From positions 1-40,282 of IMG/VR virus record IMGVR_UViG_3300032342_000021: DNA of 40,282 nucleotides; one strand, 5' to 3'. The position numbers and the translations under genes were made by a program. The first letter of the stretch is position 1, and every line of letters starts with the position of its first letter. This document shows, piece by piece, positions 22,632-30,347 of the stretch. Source of the stretch: a virus. The notes beneath the pieces are model-generated. The model did no database searches, was not told the DNA's origin, and saw only the letters and a list, made by a program, of their open reading frames with translations.

Positions 22632-23030
22632 ATGGACGATATAAATGTAGCGGTATTGTGTGGCCGCTTGACGAGAGATGCGGAACTTTCGTACACGGGC
22701 GGAGGGTATGCAATCGGGAAACTTTCGATTGCGGTGAACAGCAGTAAAAAAAAGGGAGATGAGTGGGAAAAGGTGGTCAGTTTTTTTAACTGCGTAATTT
22801 TCGGAAAACGCGCGGAGGCATTGCAACAGTTTCTGGAAAAAGGAAAACAGATCGTTGTTTCCGGGGCGTTGAGTCAAAATAGGTGGGAAGACAAAGAAGG
22901 GAAAAAACACAGTGACGTAAATGTCATCGTGGAGTCCGTGGAGTTGTGCGGACCTGGAAAAACTGGCGTGAAATCCAACGGGCAGGCGGAAGAACCGAAC
23001 GGGCAGAATTATGAAGAGTGTCCTTTTTAG
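22632..23030 (+). CDS. ssb: Single-stranded DNA-binding protein (second)
   Basis: A 132-residue protein. INVAVLCGRLTRDAELSYTG, SIAVNSSKKKGDEWEKV, SFFNCVIFGKRAEALQQFL and GKQIVVSGALSQNRWED follow bacterial SSB closely. It ends YEECPF, a weak form of the acidic tip. ATG 22632 suits the AAGGAG spacing better than the in-frame GTG at 22626. Together with the genes at 13137 and 18609, the phage has three candidate SSB-like factors. Confidence 0.9.
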   Translation: MDDINVAVLCGRLTRDAELSYTGGGYAIGKLSIAVNSSKKKGDEWEKVVSFFNCVIFGKRAEALQQFLEKGKQIVVSGALSQNRWEDKEGKKHSDVNVIVESVELCGPGKTGVKSNGQAEEPNGQNYEECPF

Positions 23031-23056
23031 AGCGGGAAAAATGCTTGACAATTTGC

Positions 23057-23128
23057 CGCAGGGTGGAGCAGTGGTAGCTTGACGGCCTCATAAGCCGGTG
23101 GACGCCGGTTCGATTCCTGTCCCTGCGT
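23057..23128 (+). tRNA. tRNA-Met (CAT), initiator-like
   Basis: Acceptor CGCAGGG / CCCTGCG (7 bp), D arm GAGC / GCTT with a short GG-containing loop, anticodon loop CTCATAA (CAT at 23089-23091), and T loop TTCGATT. The 5' half resembles bacterial initiator tRNA, including the A11-T24 pair. Departures: C1 pairs with G72, one A-G mismatch tops the anticodon stem, and one C-T mismatch lies in the T stem. CCA is not encoded. It may be functional or slightly decayed. Confidence 0.8.
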
Positions 23129-23287
23129 ATAGTGCGAGAGGTGGCCGCACTTAAAATAAATGCGCCCACGGTCGGAGACGCCTAACAACTCTCACAGGAA
23201 TGTGAACGCCTGACAAAAACGGACGACGGTGTGCGGGTAGAGACGGAGCCCGCTGACGCCGGGAATAGACCGGCAAGTATTTTTAAT
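23129..23287 (+). other. Structured non-coding segment after tRNA
   Basis: About 160 bases without a convincing gene. Local hairpins: GTGCG / CGCAC (23132-23150), TCACA / TGTGA (near 23190), GCGGG / CCCGC (near 23233) and GCCGG / CCGGC (near 23258). It joins the tRNA to a terminator-like hairpin. It may be a structured leader or small RNA; no known family is recognised. Confidence 0.5.
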
Positions 23288-23329
23288 CCGCCGGATGCGC
23301 TGGCTTTGTGCCAGCGCGGCGGGTTTTTT
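23288..23329 (+). terminator. Intrinsic terminator just before alanine-repeat gene
   Basis: CCGCC / GGCGG outer stem, GCGCTGGC / GCCAGCGC inner stem, 5-base loop and a T6 tract, directly followed by AAGGAGGGG. It has the same terminator-then-ribosome-site layout as leaders A to D, but no upstream promoter with a good -10 is visible. Confidence 0.85.
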
Positions 23330-23341
23330 AAGGAGGGGAAA

Positions 23342-23845
23342 ATGAACGCGAAAGAATTTATTGACAATCTGAGTACGATGAAATGGTTTGCAGGCGCGGG
23401 AAAAATTAATCCTGTGTGGAAAATGTTTGACACCCGTGATGCGGCGAGGGATGCAGCGAAGGTTGCGGCGTGGGATGCGGCGCTGGATGCGGCGTGGGGT
23501 GCAGCGAAGGATGCGGCGTGGGGTGCAGCGTTGGATGCGGCGTTGGATGCGGCGAGGGACGCGGCGAAGGTTGTGGAGAGGGATGCGGTGTGGGATGCGG
23601 CGAGGGTTGCGGCGAAGGTTGCGGCGAAGGTTGCGGCGAGGGATGCGGTGTGGGATGCGTCGGGGGATGCGGTGTGGGATGCGGCTCGTATAGCTGGCTG
23701 TTTGGTTGTTGCGGAGTTAATCGACAAAAAACACATAGGTTTTTGTGATGAGGTTGCGGAGATTTGGTCGGCTGGGTATGGTCGATACGCGACGATTGAC
23801 AGCGTTCACTACGTGTATACGAGGCTGGGGCGGAGTGAAAAATGA
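23342..23845 (+). CDS. Alanine-rich tetrapeptide-repeat protein, copy 1
   Basis: A 167-residue protein. Residues 1-30 and the last 55 or so are ordinary sequence; between them are about 20 tetrapeptides of type x-D/V/G-A-A (such as [12 protein letters not shown]). The repeat should form a long alanine-faced helix. Ala-Trp/Arg repeat proteins of this kind are common in phages of gut bacteria, some grouped with putative immunity proteins; function unknown. It overlaps the second copy by 4 bases. Confidence 0.75.
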   Translation: MNAKEFIDNLSTMKWFAGAGKINPVWKMFDTRDAARDAAKVAAWDAALDAAWGAAKDAAWGAALDAALDAARDAAKVVERDAVWDAARVAAKVAAKVAARDAVWDASGDAVWDAARIAGCLVVAELIDKKHIGFCDEVAEIWSAGYGRYATIDSVHYVYTRLGRSEK

Positions 23846-24165
23846 ACGCGAAAGAATTTATTGACAATCTGAGTACGATGAAATGGTTTGCAGGCGCGGG
23901 AAAAATTAATCCTGTGTGGAAAATGTTTGACACCCGTGATGCAGCGTTGGTTGCGGCGTGGGATGTGGCGAAGAATGCGGCGAGGGATGCGGCGTTGGGT
24001 GCGGTGTTGGATGCGGCGTGGACAGCAGCGTTGGATGCGGCGGGGGATGCAGCGAAGGATGCGGTGTTGGATGCGGCGAAGGTTGCGGCGTTGGGTGCGG
24101 TGTTGGATGCGGCGAGGACAGCGGCGAGGGATGCGGCGGGGGATGCGGTATGGGATGCGGCTCGT
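23431..24165. repeat. Two 12-base-unit repeat arrays in duplicated genes
   Basis: Units of the form GATGCGGCGNGG repeat through about 23431-23690 and 23937-24165, flanked by identical sequence. The unit is a multiple of three, so gain or loss keeps the frame. Confidence 0.85.
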
Positions 24166-24327
24166 ATAGCTGGCTGTTTGGTTGTTGCGGAGTTAATCGA
24201 CAAAAAACACATAGGTTTTTGTGATGAGGTTGCGGAGATTTGGTCGGCTGGGTATGGTCGATACGCGACGATTGACAGCGTTCACTACGTGTATACGAGG
24301 CCGGGAGGACAAATAAATGAGTTATAA
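23842..24327 (+). CDS. Alanine-rich tetrapeptide-repeat protein, copy 2
   Basis: A 161-residue tandem duplicate of the previous gene. The first 100 bases and about 150 bases near the 3' end look identical between the copies, while the repeat core differs in order and number. This means a recent duplication with fast change in the array. Confidence 0.75.
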   Translation: MNAKEFIDNLSTMKWFAGAGKINPVWKMFDTRDAALVAAWDVAKNAARDAALGAVLDAAWTAALDAAGDAAKDAVLDAAKVAALGAVLDAARTAARDAAGDAVWDAARIAGCLVVAELIDKKHIGFCDEVAEIWSAGYGRYATIDSVHYVYTRPGGQINEL

Positions 24328-24565
24328 TTCAGACTGGCTGAAAAAACATAGCGTGATTCTTGCCGGGAAACGCGAGTGGGTTTATATTTGCGAGGACGCA
24401 GACAGGGAACTCATGGAGATTGTGGCAGAACGTGACGCGGTTATAAAGTCGGCGTGTGTGTGCGGATCGTGCAAACGATGGGAGAGAGAGGATGAACTGT
24501 GTTTAGCTTTCGACAAACACAAATCCCGGAAAGATGCCTGTGACCAATGGGAGGAGATAAAATGA
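24317..24565 (+). CDS. Small cysteine-cluster protein
   Basis: An 82-residue protein. [16 protein letters not shown] with a later DACDQWE gives a possible zinc site (residues 48-78). It begins inside the 3' end of copy 2 of the repeat protein. No family recognised. Confidence 0.6.
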   Translation: MSYNSDWLKKHSVILAGKREWVYICEDADRELMEIVAERDAVIKSACVCGSCKRWEREDELCLAFDKHKSRKDACDQWEEIK

Positions 24566-24924
24566 AGTTGAATTTATACAGACTATCCCACATCTTGGGA
24601 TCCATAGGCAAACTTACTTTGATTGCGGTCGGTGTCACGGCTGTGTGTTTTTGCGGGTGGCTTGTCTTCGCAGATTTTTTTAAATGTTTTAGCTATCCCG
24701 GAACAGAAATGTTGTCGGCCGCGGCGAGGGAAATGCTGTTGCACATGCTTTTGTATATCCAAATTTTCACATTCGGACTGGCATTCGCATTGTCGTTTTT
24801 AATGCACGACCGGAAGGGCAGAATGAAACGCACATTTTGCAGCGTGGAGCAGTTGGAGCAGGAGCGGGCGTCCATTGATGATGTGATCCGGGTGGCGAAA
24901 GAAAATAGAAAGGGGAAGAAATGA
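24562..24924 (+). CDS. Small membrane protein, two transmembrane segments
   Basis: A 120-residue protein; ATG after GGAGGAG. Hydrophobic segments lie at about residues 17-40 (LIAVGVTAVCFCGWLVF) and 62-85 (LLYIQIFTFGLAFALSFL), then a charged cytoplasmic tail. Function unknown; it lies between cysteine-rich and alanine-rich early genes. Confidence 0.6.
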   Translation: MKLNLYRLSHILGSIGKLTLIAVGVTAVCFCGWLVFADFFKCFSYPGTEMLSAAAREMLLHMLLYIQIFTFGLAFALSFLMHDRKGRMKRTFCSVEQLEQERASIDDVIRVAKENRKGKK

Positions 24925-25478
24925 AAATAACTTTAAACTGGCTTAAAAAACACGGCGCGTGCAGCGCGAGTATGGAAATGTTTGCCGCGCAGCCAGAACG
25001 CGATGCCGCTGCAATTATCAAACTGCTAATCGCAACGAACATGGATTGGGCGAACTGGCTTATCTGTCAAATGTTTACACGCAAACAAAAAATAATGTAC
25101 GCGGTATTTGCAGCAGAGCAAGTGTTGCCTATTTTTGAGTCAAAACACCCGGATGATAACCGGCCACGGCTGGCAATTGAAGCGGCAAAAAAAGTGATAT
25201 TACGGAACTCTATAAAAAATCGTTCCGCTGCCTATGCCGCTGCCGTTGCCGCTGCCGCTGCCGCTGCCGCTGCCGCTGCCGCTGCCGCTGCCTATGCCGC
25301 TGCCCGTACCGCTTCCGCTGCCGATTCCGCTTCCGCTGCCGATTCCGCTTCCGCTGCCTATGCCGCTGCCTTTGCCTCTGTCGCTGTCGATTCCGCTGTG
25401 GATGCCGTTGCTCTCGTCCGGGCAAAAATGCAAACAATTATCACGTACGGGCTGTCGTTGTTGGAGGGGAAAAAATGA
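24921..25478 (+). CDS. Alanine-rich Imm5-like phage protein
   Basis: A 185-residue protein. Residues 1-95 hold the family core seen in many phages (NMDWANWLICQMF, YAVFAAEQVLPIFESKHPDD, RLAIEAAKK). Residues 105-165 are an Ala/Ser repeat encoded by a CCGCTG hexanucleotide run, and the end MQTIITYGLSLL is also typical. The family is annotated as putative immunity-like, without clear biochemical evidence that I know. Confidence 0.7.
   Translation: MKITLNWLKKHGACSASMEMFAAQPERDAAAIIKLLIATNMDWANWLICQMFTRKQKIMYAVFAAEQVLPIFESKHPDDNRPRLAIEAAKKVILRNSIKNRSAAYAAAVAAAAAAAAAAAAAAAYAAARTASAADSASAADSASAAYAAAFASVAVDSAVDAVALVRAKMQTIITYGLSLLEGKK
25224..25380. repeat. CCGCTG hexanucleotide tract inside gene
   Basis: A near-pure run of GCCGCT units (25224-25290) followed by degenerate units. 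Changes in copy number would add or remove Ala-Ala without shifting frame. Confidence 0.85.
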
Positions 25479-25975
25479 AAATAATTTCTTTTGATCCTTC
25501 TTTGCGGCACACCGGCTTTTATTGGCATAACGGAATTGACGGAAATTCCGGAGTGATAGAACCAACGGGAGAACGTATTGACAGTCTTGCACAAATTTTG
25601 ATGGAGGTATCCGCAATTACGCAAAATTTAACCAGTGAATGGGTGTGCGTAGTTGAAGGGTACGCGTTTGCGGCAAAAGGTCAAGCCGTGACAGTACAGG
25701 CGGAGGTTGGCGGGATCATCCGGGCGGTTGCCAGATTAACCGGGATGTACGTAATAGAGATTGCCCCGCAACAGTGGAAAGCTGAAATCATGGGCGCAGT
25801 TGGATGTCAGTTGAAAAAACGAACAAAGGCGGAAATCGCGGAGTATCTAAAATGGGTGCACCTCTCTACCTCCCAAACATTTCTTACTACCCATGAGGCA
25901 GATGCCTATATGATGGCAGAGTACATCCGGCGGAGAAACAGCATAAAAGAACTGTTTCCGAAGGATGCGGTATGA
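25475..25975 (+). CDS. RuvC-like Holliday junction resolvase
   Basis: A 166-residue protein. IISFDPSLRHTGFYWHN (residues 3-19) carries the first catalytic Asp of the RuvC/RNase H fold, VCVVEGYAFAAKG the Glu, and TTHEADAYMMAEYIRR near the end the last acidic pair. It likely resolves branched replication or recombination DNA before packaging by the terminase encoded downstream. Confidence 0.8.
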   Translation: MKIISFDPSLRHTGFYWHNGIDGNSGVIEPTGERIDSLAQILMEVSAITQNLTSEWVCVVEGYAFAAKGQAVTVQAEVGGIIRAVARLTGMYVIEIAPQQWKAEIMGAVGCQLKKRTKAEIAEYLKWVHLSTSQTFLTTHEADAYMMAEYIRRRNSIKELFPKDAV

Positions 25976-26085
25976 TCCGAAACGGTAAAAAACGCGAAAA
26001 AGAAATAAAACCGGGAAACAAGGAAACCGGGGTCAGCATGAGGCAATCAAAAACCGAGGGAATAAATGACAGTAACAGAAATTGA
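25972..26085 (+). CDS. Possible small basic peptide
   Basis: A 37-residue reading frame whose ATG overlaps the resolvase stop (ATGA) and which runs into the next gene in another frame. It is rich in Lys and Arg. No family and only a weak ribosome site, so this is tentative. Confidence 0.3.
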   Translation: MIRNGKKREKEIKPGNKETGVSMRQSKTEGINDSNRN

Positions 26086-26269
26086 CACAGAGATTGTCAG
26101 CCTGAAAGAACAGCTTGCCGCGTGTAGGGGTACGGAGTGTGAGGTGTACGCCCGGATCGTGGGATATTATGCACGAGCAACCAGGGTAAACATCGGGAAA
26201 CAGGAAGAATTAAAAATGCGGGTTCCGTTTGATATTCGAAAAGTGCTTGACCGTATTCCAAATATGTGA
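26066..26269 (+). CDS. Mini NrdD-like protein (glycyl-radical C-terminal fragment)
   Basis: A 67-residue protein. CRGTECEVYARIVGYY...N.GKQEELKMR lines up, from memory, with the C-terminal glycyl-radical segment of anaerobic ribonucleotide reductase NrdD (R-x-x-GY-L, then N-x-G-R/K-x-E). The rest of the reductase is absent. Stand-alone fragments of this kind occur in phages. It may act as a spare radical domain for host NrdD, or as a small zinc protein. Confidence 0.65.
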   Translation: MTVTEIDTEIVSLKEQLAACRGTECEVYARIVGYYARATRVNIGKQEELKMRVPFDIRKVLDRIPNM

Positions 26270-26281
26270 TAACATGGTAAC

Positions 26282-26908
26282 ATGATGATAGAAAAAAAAT
26301 GCTCTATTTGTGATACTGTATACGAGGTTTATCCTTCACATGTTAATAAAAAAACAGTGTGTAGTATTTTATGTAAGCGCAAAAAAGAAGAAATTGAAAA
26401 GATTTTAGTTGCTTGCTTGCAGTGTAAAAAAGAATACAGAGTAAATCCATCGAGGGTTAAAAATGAAAAATATTGTTCGACAGAGTGTAGAAAAAAGTAT
26501 AGAAAAGAATTATTAAAACAAACATGTGTCCAATGCGCCAAAGAGTTTTATAAACAGGATAAAACTATATGTTGCACGATGAAATGCAGAAGTTTGTATT
26601 TTTCTGGAAAAAACAGCCATGCATATAAAACAGGGAAAAGTATTCAATCTACTGGATATTCTCTTGTTTTAACAGGAATAAAAAAATACGAGTTTGAGCA
26701 CAGAAGAAGAATGGAAATAGCAATCGGAAGAAAACTTAAAAGGGGAGAGATAGTTCATCATTTAAATGGTATAAAAACGGACAACCGTTTTGAAAATCTT
26801 TTATTGATGAATAAAGCAGATCACGACAGGATGCATACGGTTGAAAGACATAAAACAGAAAAACTTTTTCGGAAAAGAACGGGTGCTGTTCAAAGTTCCG
26901 GAATTTAA
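26282..26908 (+). CDS. HNH endonuclease with zinc fingers, homing type
   Basis: A 208-residue protein. Three CxxC...CxxxC fingers (CSICDTVY, CLQCKKEY, CVQCAKEF) in the first 115 residues are followed by an HNH domain (FEHRRRMEIAIGRKLKRGE, VHHLNG, DNRFENL, DHDRMH). It is more AT-rich than its neighbours. It sits between the NrdD-like gene and terminase, a common place for mobile HNH genes. Confidence 0.82.
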   Translation: MMIEKKCSICDTVYEVYPSHVNKKTVCSILCKRKKEEIEKILVACLQCKKEYRVNPSRVKNEKYCSTECRKKYRKELLKQTCVQCAKEFYKQDKTICCTMKCRSLYFSGKNSHAYKTGKSIQSTGYSLVLTGIKKYEFEHRRRMEIAIGRKLKRGEIVHHLNGIKTDNRFENLLLMNKADHDRMHTVERHKTEKLFRKRTGAVQSSGI

Positions 26909-26925
26909 AGATTAAATAAAAATAT

Positions 26926-26954
26926 TTGACAAATCTGCATATATGTAATACATT
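26926..26954 (+). promoter_or_regulatory. Promoter for packaging genes (TTGACA-N17-TACATT)
   Basis: Perfect -35 at 26926 and TACATT at 26949. The expected start of transcription (about 26961) is only 2-4 bases before the ATG at 26964, and no ribosome site is present, so the first message may be leaderless. Confidence 0.8.
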
Positions 26955-26963
26955 GTATTACTA

Positions 26964-27353
26964 ATGGGTAAAAAACTTGCAAAGCAAAAGCCAAAACAAA
27001 AAAAACTTGTCGGGAAGGTTGGGCAGTTACCGCAAAATTGGAAACCGGGGCAATCCGGGAATCCTAATGGACGGCCTCGGCGTGAGGAGTGTATTACCGA
27101 CCTGCTGAGAGCGGAGGCGTACGAAAAATTAAAATTTGAAGGAACGTTGATGGAGAAACGGCAAGCGTTGGCGCGGATGGTTTGGAAATTGGCGCTTGAT
27201 CCGGATAATGTGTATAACTGCATGCGGGTATATTTAATCGACCGGGTTGACGGCAAACCAATACAGAGGATTACGGGAGAAGGGGAGGATGGTTCAATTC
27301 CGTTGGAGGTTACGTACAAGGTGATTCCGCGGGTAGTGCTCAATGACGATTGA
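26964..27353 (+). CDS. terS: Terminase small subunit, DUF5681-like
   Basis: A 129-residue protein. It opens with a lysine-rich stretch; WKPGQSGNPNGRPRREE (residues 32-48) is the DUF5681 signature of a small-terminase-like family, followed by helices. It overlaps the large subunit gene by 11 bases. It should bind the packaging site on phage DNA. Start choice rests on the leaderless promoter geometry. Confidence 0.78.
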   Translation: MGKKLAKQKPKQKKLVGKVGQLPQNWKPGQSGNPNGRPRREECITDLLRAEAYEKLKFEGTLMEKRQALARMVWKLALDPDNVYNCMRVYLIDRVDGKPIQRITGEGEDGSIPLEVTYKVIPRVVLNDD

Positions 27354-28602
27354 TTTTTCCGATCTGGACAAAGTTACCAATAAAAAATACCGAAAATATT
27401 ATGATGATTCTAGACGTTTCCAGATATACAAAGGGGGCGCGGGGGCTGGCAAGAGCGTGTTTTGTGCTCAAAAAATTGTGTATAACAGCCTCGTTAATGC
27501 CGGGTATAACGGATTGATACTGCGTAACACGGGCAGGGATAATCATGATTCAACGTTTTCTGAATTGCGAAAATGTATTGCAATGTTTGGGATGCAAGAT
27601 TTATTTGAGGTTAATCGGTCTAGGGGCGCGGAAGAAATAACATGCAAGCTCAACCATAACAAGATGATTTTTCGGGGGCTGGATGATGTTGAAAAGGTCA
27701 AGTCTGTCACGTTTGAGACGGGCGACCTTGTTTTTATTTGGTGCGAGGAAGCGTCCGAAATAGCGGAGGCTGATTTTAATCAACTAAATTTGAGATTGCG
27801 CGGAACCGGGGATATTACGAAACATATTATGCTGTCGTTTAATCCGATTGATGCCGGGCATTGGATAAAGTCGAGATTTTTTGACATACCTCTTGATGCA
27901 AAAGACGGGTTTATCTGTGAGTCTACGTTTCACGATAATGTTTTTTTGGATGATGCGTATAAAGCGGAGTTGGAAAAATTAAAAGATGTTGATTATTACT
28001 GCTATCAAGTGTATGTTCTCAACCAGTGGGGGAGCAGGACGGGGGCACAAGTTTTTAATAATTTGCAGATACATGATTTTGAGGTTATAGAGTACAACAT
28101 GTCAAATATCAGGCATGGATTGGATTTTGGATATAACCATGCAAACGCATATATTCGATGTGGATATAAAGACGGGGAGTTGTGGATATGGAGAGAGCAC
28201 TACGCCAAGCGACAGCTTAACAAAGATTTTATAAAATCTGTGGAGGAGCAACATGCCGATAAGGGCTATCGGATGACAGCGGACAGTGCGGACCCGGATA
28301 AAATCGCAGAATTTAATCAATATGGATTTTTGGTTGACCCTGCGCGCAAAGGGCCTGACAGTCTGCGGCGCGGTGTAGACTATTTAAAATCTTTACCGGC
28401 AATCCATATCCATAAGAGTAATTGCCCTAACACGGCGAGAGAATTTGCGCGGTTTAAGTACAAAGAAATTAAAAGCGGGATAATCCTTGACACTGTAGTT
28501 GAGATAGATGATGATACGATAGCGGCGGTGCGTTATGCCATTGAGGATATGATTGCATCGGAGAGTGCGGACGGCAAACGTCATTTTTTTATGCGGAGGT
28601 AG
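27343..28602 (+). CDS. terL: Terminase large subunit
   Basis: A 419-residue protein. Walker A is GGAGAGKS at 31-38, Walker B LVFIWCEEASE near 128, and the coupling motif LSFNP near 166. The nuclease domain has HGLDFGY near 262, MTADSADPDKI near 310 and an EIDDD segment near 385. It is the PBSX/Terminase_3 type. It cuts DNA and pumps it into proheads through the portal. Confidence 0.93.
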   Translation: MTIDFSDLDKVTNKKYRKYYDDSRRFQIYKGGAGAGKSVFCAQKIVYNSLVNAGYNGLILRNTGRDNHDSTFSELRKCIAMFGMQDLFEVNRSRGAEEITCKLNHNKMIFRGLDDVEKVKSVTFETGDLVFIWCEEASEIAEADFNQLNLRLRGTGDITKHIMLSFNPIDAGHWIKSRFFDIPLDAKDGFICESTFHDNVFLDDAYKAELEKLKDVDYYCYQVYVLNQWGSRTGAQVFNNLQIHDFEVIEYNMSNIRHGLDFGYNHANAYIRCGYKDGELWIWREHYAKRQLNKDFIKSVEEQHADKGYRMTADSADPDKIAEFNQYGFLVDPARKGPDSLRRGVDYLKSLPAIHIHKSNCPNTAREFARFKYKEIKSGIILDTVVEIDDDTIAAVRYAIEDMIASESADGKRHFFMRR

Positions 28603-28603
28603 T

Positions 28604-30010
28604 GTGCATATTTATCAGCGGCAAATTGACAGGATAAAACTCGACGTGCAGGCTATGCAAAAAAAACCATTTCGGAATTTTGGGAAAATCGGGAGAGCTA
28701 AGAAAACGATTGCCGCATTGCAGGAGGCGGGCAGGGATATACTCAATACGGCGATTACAGGGACAGGCACGGTGGAAGGCGAAATTGATCGGAATAATTA
28801 TCGGTCATATGCAAAACAGGTACAGGGGATTTATGATATGTACCGGGGTGTTAAGGATTATGGTGTGGATTTATGCCGGGCAGTTGTGGAGACGCGGGTT
28901 GCGTTTATCAGCGGCGAGGGGTTGTCAATCTACTCCGACAACGATGCCGCACAAGATTTTATAAATGATTTTTTGGATTATAATAAACTTACAGGATCAA
29001 GGCTCGCCGATATTACCACGATAGGGGAGTTAGAGGGCAAAGTTTTGTTAACGTTGACTGGCGATGAAAAAGAGCGGAATATTAATGTTGGAACGATCTC
29101 CTGTTTTAAAAATAAATATGTGATTTATGATGAGGGGCGCCGAGCAACATATTGCGAACCGGAAACAAATATAGAGAAAGATTATGATATGGATAGAATG
29201 GTATATATAAAACTTGGCGGCGATCCGGGGGATTATAACAATACAACAAATCGATTACATTGCATTTTAACCGAGATAGAGAATTTCAGTCGTGCCAAAT
29301 TTGACTTGAGAAAAAACACTCATGTGTTTGGAAAATATATGCCGTATTGGAGGACAGACAAAGACCGGCCGGGGGATGCGGCGGCAATCATGAATGATCT
29401 GGCTGGTAAAAACTGGGCGATCGGGTACGGGTATGCGGGGAGTGCAGAGTTTAGTCTGGTTGAGCCGTCGGGTGCGGCGGGCAAGGCGATCATGGAGGAC
29501 GTGCTTTTAAGCCTAAAATGTATATCGACTACCACCGGGATCCCCATACATTGGTTTGCATGGCCGGAGTTGATGTCAAACCGATCGACGGCAGAAACTC
29601 TGGTTGAGATGATAAGCGCGGCGACAAAAAAAGAACGGTTGGTTTGGGAAGAGTCGATCAAGGAGTTGATTTATAAAGCTATGGTCATTGCTGTTGACTC
29701 CGGGTTTATCACAAACGAGGCTTTGACAAAAGAATTTACCGTAAAATTACCACTTGTGAGTTATGCGGCGTTACAACAGATTACAGATACATGGATTCCG
29801 CTTTTGCAAGAGGGCCTTGTCAGTCGTGCAACGATTCTCGGGATGCTTCCGGGAATTAACCCGAGTGCGGAATTAAAACAAATCGAGATAGAAAAAGAAG
29901 AGGCGGGGAAAAACAGTCCGCTTAATAACGATACAACAGATGATACATTGGACGAATTGCAAAAAAAACCGGAGGACGAAAATGACGCAACAGTTGACAA
30001 TAGGGTCTGA
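28604..30010 (+). CDS. Portal protein
   Basis: About 468 residues from the GTG at 28604, two bases after the terminase stop and close to GGAGGT; an ATG at 28652 is an alternative. It follows TerL directly and has the SPP1 gp6-like layout: AKQVQGIYDMYRGVKDYGVD, LSLKCISTTTGIPIHWFAWPE (wing and stem helices), then an acidic C-terminal tail. It forms the dodecameric DNA gate. Confidence 0.82.
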   Translation: MHIYQRQIDRIKLDVQAMQKKPFRNFGKIGRAKKTIAALQEAGRDILNTAITGTGTVEGEIDRNNYRSYAKQVQGIYDMYRGVKDYGVDLCRAVVETRVAFISGEGLSIYSDNDAAQDFINDFLDYNKLTGSRLADITTIGELEGKVLLTLTGDEKERNINVGTISCFKNKYVIYDEGRRATYCEPETNIEKDYDMDRMVYIKLGGDPGDYNNTTNRLHCILTEIENFSRAKFDLRKNTHVFGKYMPYWRTDKDRPGDAAAIMNDLAGKNWAIGYGYAGSAEFSLVEPSGAAGKAIMEDVLLSLKCISTTTGIPIHWFAWPELMSNRSTAETLVEMISAATKKERLVWEESIKELIYKAMVIAVDSGFITNEALTKEFTVKLPLVSYAALQQITDTWIPLLQEGLVSRATILGMLPGINPSAELKQIEIEKEEAGKNSPLNNDTTDDTLDELQKKPEDENDATVDNRV

Positions 30011-30347
30011 TAGTAATGAGATCAAAGGGGAGCCCGTCTATAACGGGTCTGCGAGTCTGTCTACTACAAATGGGGTATGGGTTTATTCCGATCCAATTGT
30101 AGTACCGGAGGGGATCGGCAAATTTAAGCACTGGCTTATATCTTTGCGTGCATCATCGTCAAACGTGTCCGCGAAAATGATGTATTCCATTTCTCCGCGT
30201 GATCAAATTTTACAGGGTGGTGCAAACTGGGATGACTGGGATGCAGGGCTTGTCACGCAAAACACCACGGATATGATCGGGCCGGTAACGGCGGTAATGT
30301 TGGCGGCAAATGATGGTGATGTGTTTGTGGAGGTGCGGCTAATATGA
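29982..30347 (+). CDS. Hypothetical head-region protein 1
   Basis: A 121-residue beta-rich protein, ATG after GGAGGA, overlapping the portal 3' end. No family recognised. It may be a small virion protein such as a decoration factor, given its place between portal and protease genes. Confidence 0.6.
   Translation: MTQQLTIGSDSNEIKGEPVYNGSASLSTTNGVWVYSDPIVVPEGIGKFKHWLISLRASSSNVSAKMMYSISPRDQILQGGANWDDWDAGLVTQNTTDMIGPVTAVMLAANDGDVFVEVRLI

Noticed and set aside
23045-23075. TTGACA upstream of the tRNA as a promoter
   Set aside because: The -10 position at 16-19 bases spacing reads GCAGTG or similar and would fall inside the tRNA, so it could not transcribe the whole tRNA.
23431-24165. CRISPR-like array
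   Set aside because: Units are 12 bases, contiguous and coding; there are no spacers and no cas genes.
23406-24212. Long minus-strand reading frame across the repeat genes
   Set aside because: It is the antisense of the alanine-coding repeats, with low-complexity composition and no ribosome site; the + frames have ordinary flanks and good starts.
25475-25975. RuvC-like protein as a Cas or transposon nuclease
   Set aside because: Size and motif spacing fit a phage Holliday junction resolvase; there is no bridge helix, zinc finger or guide RNA locus nearby.
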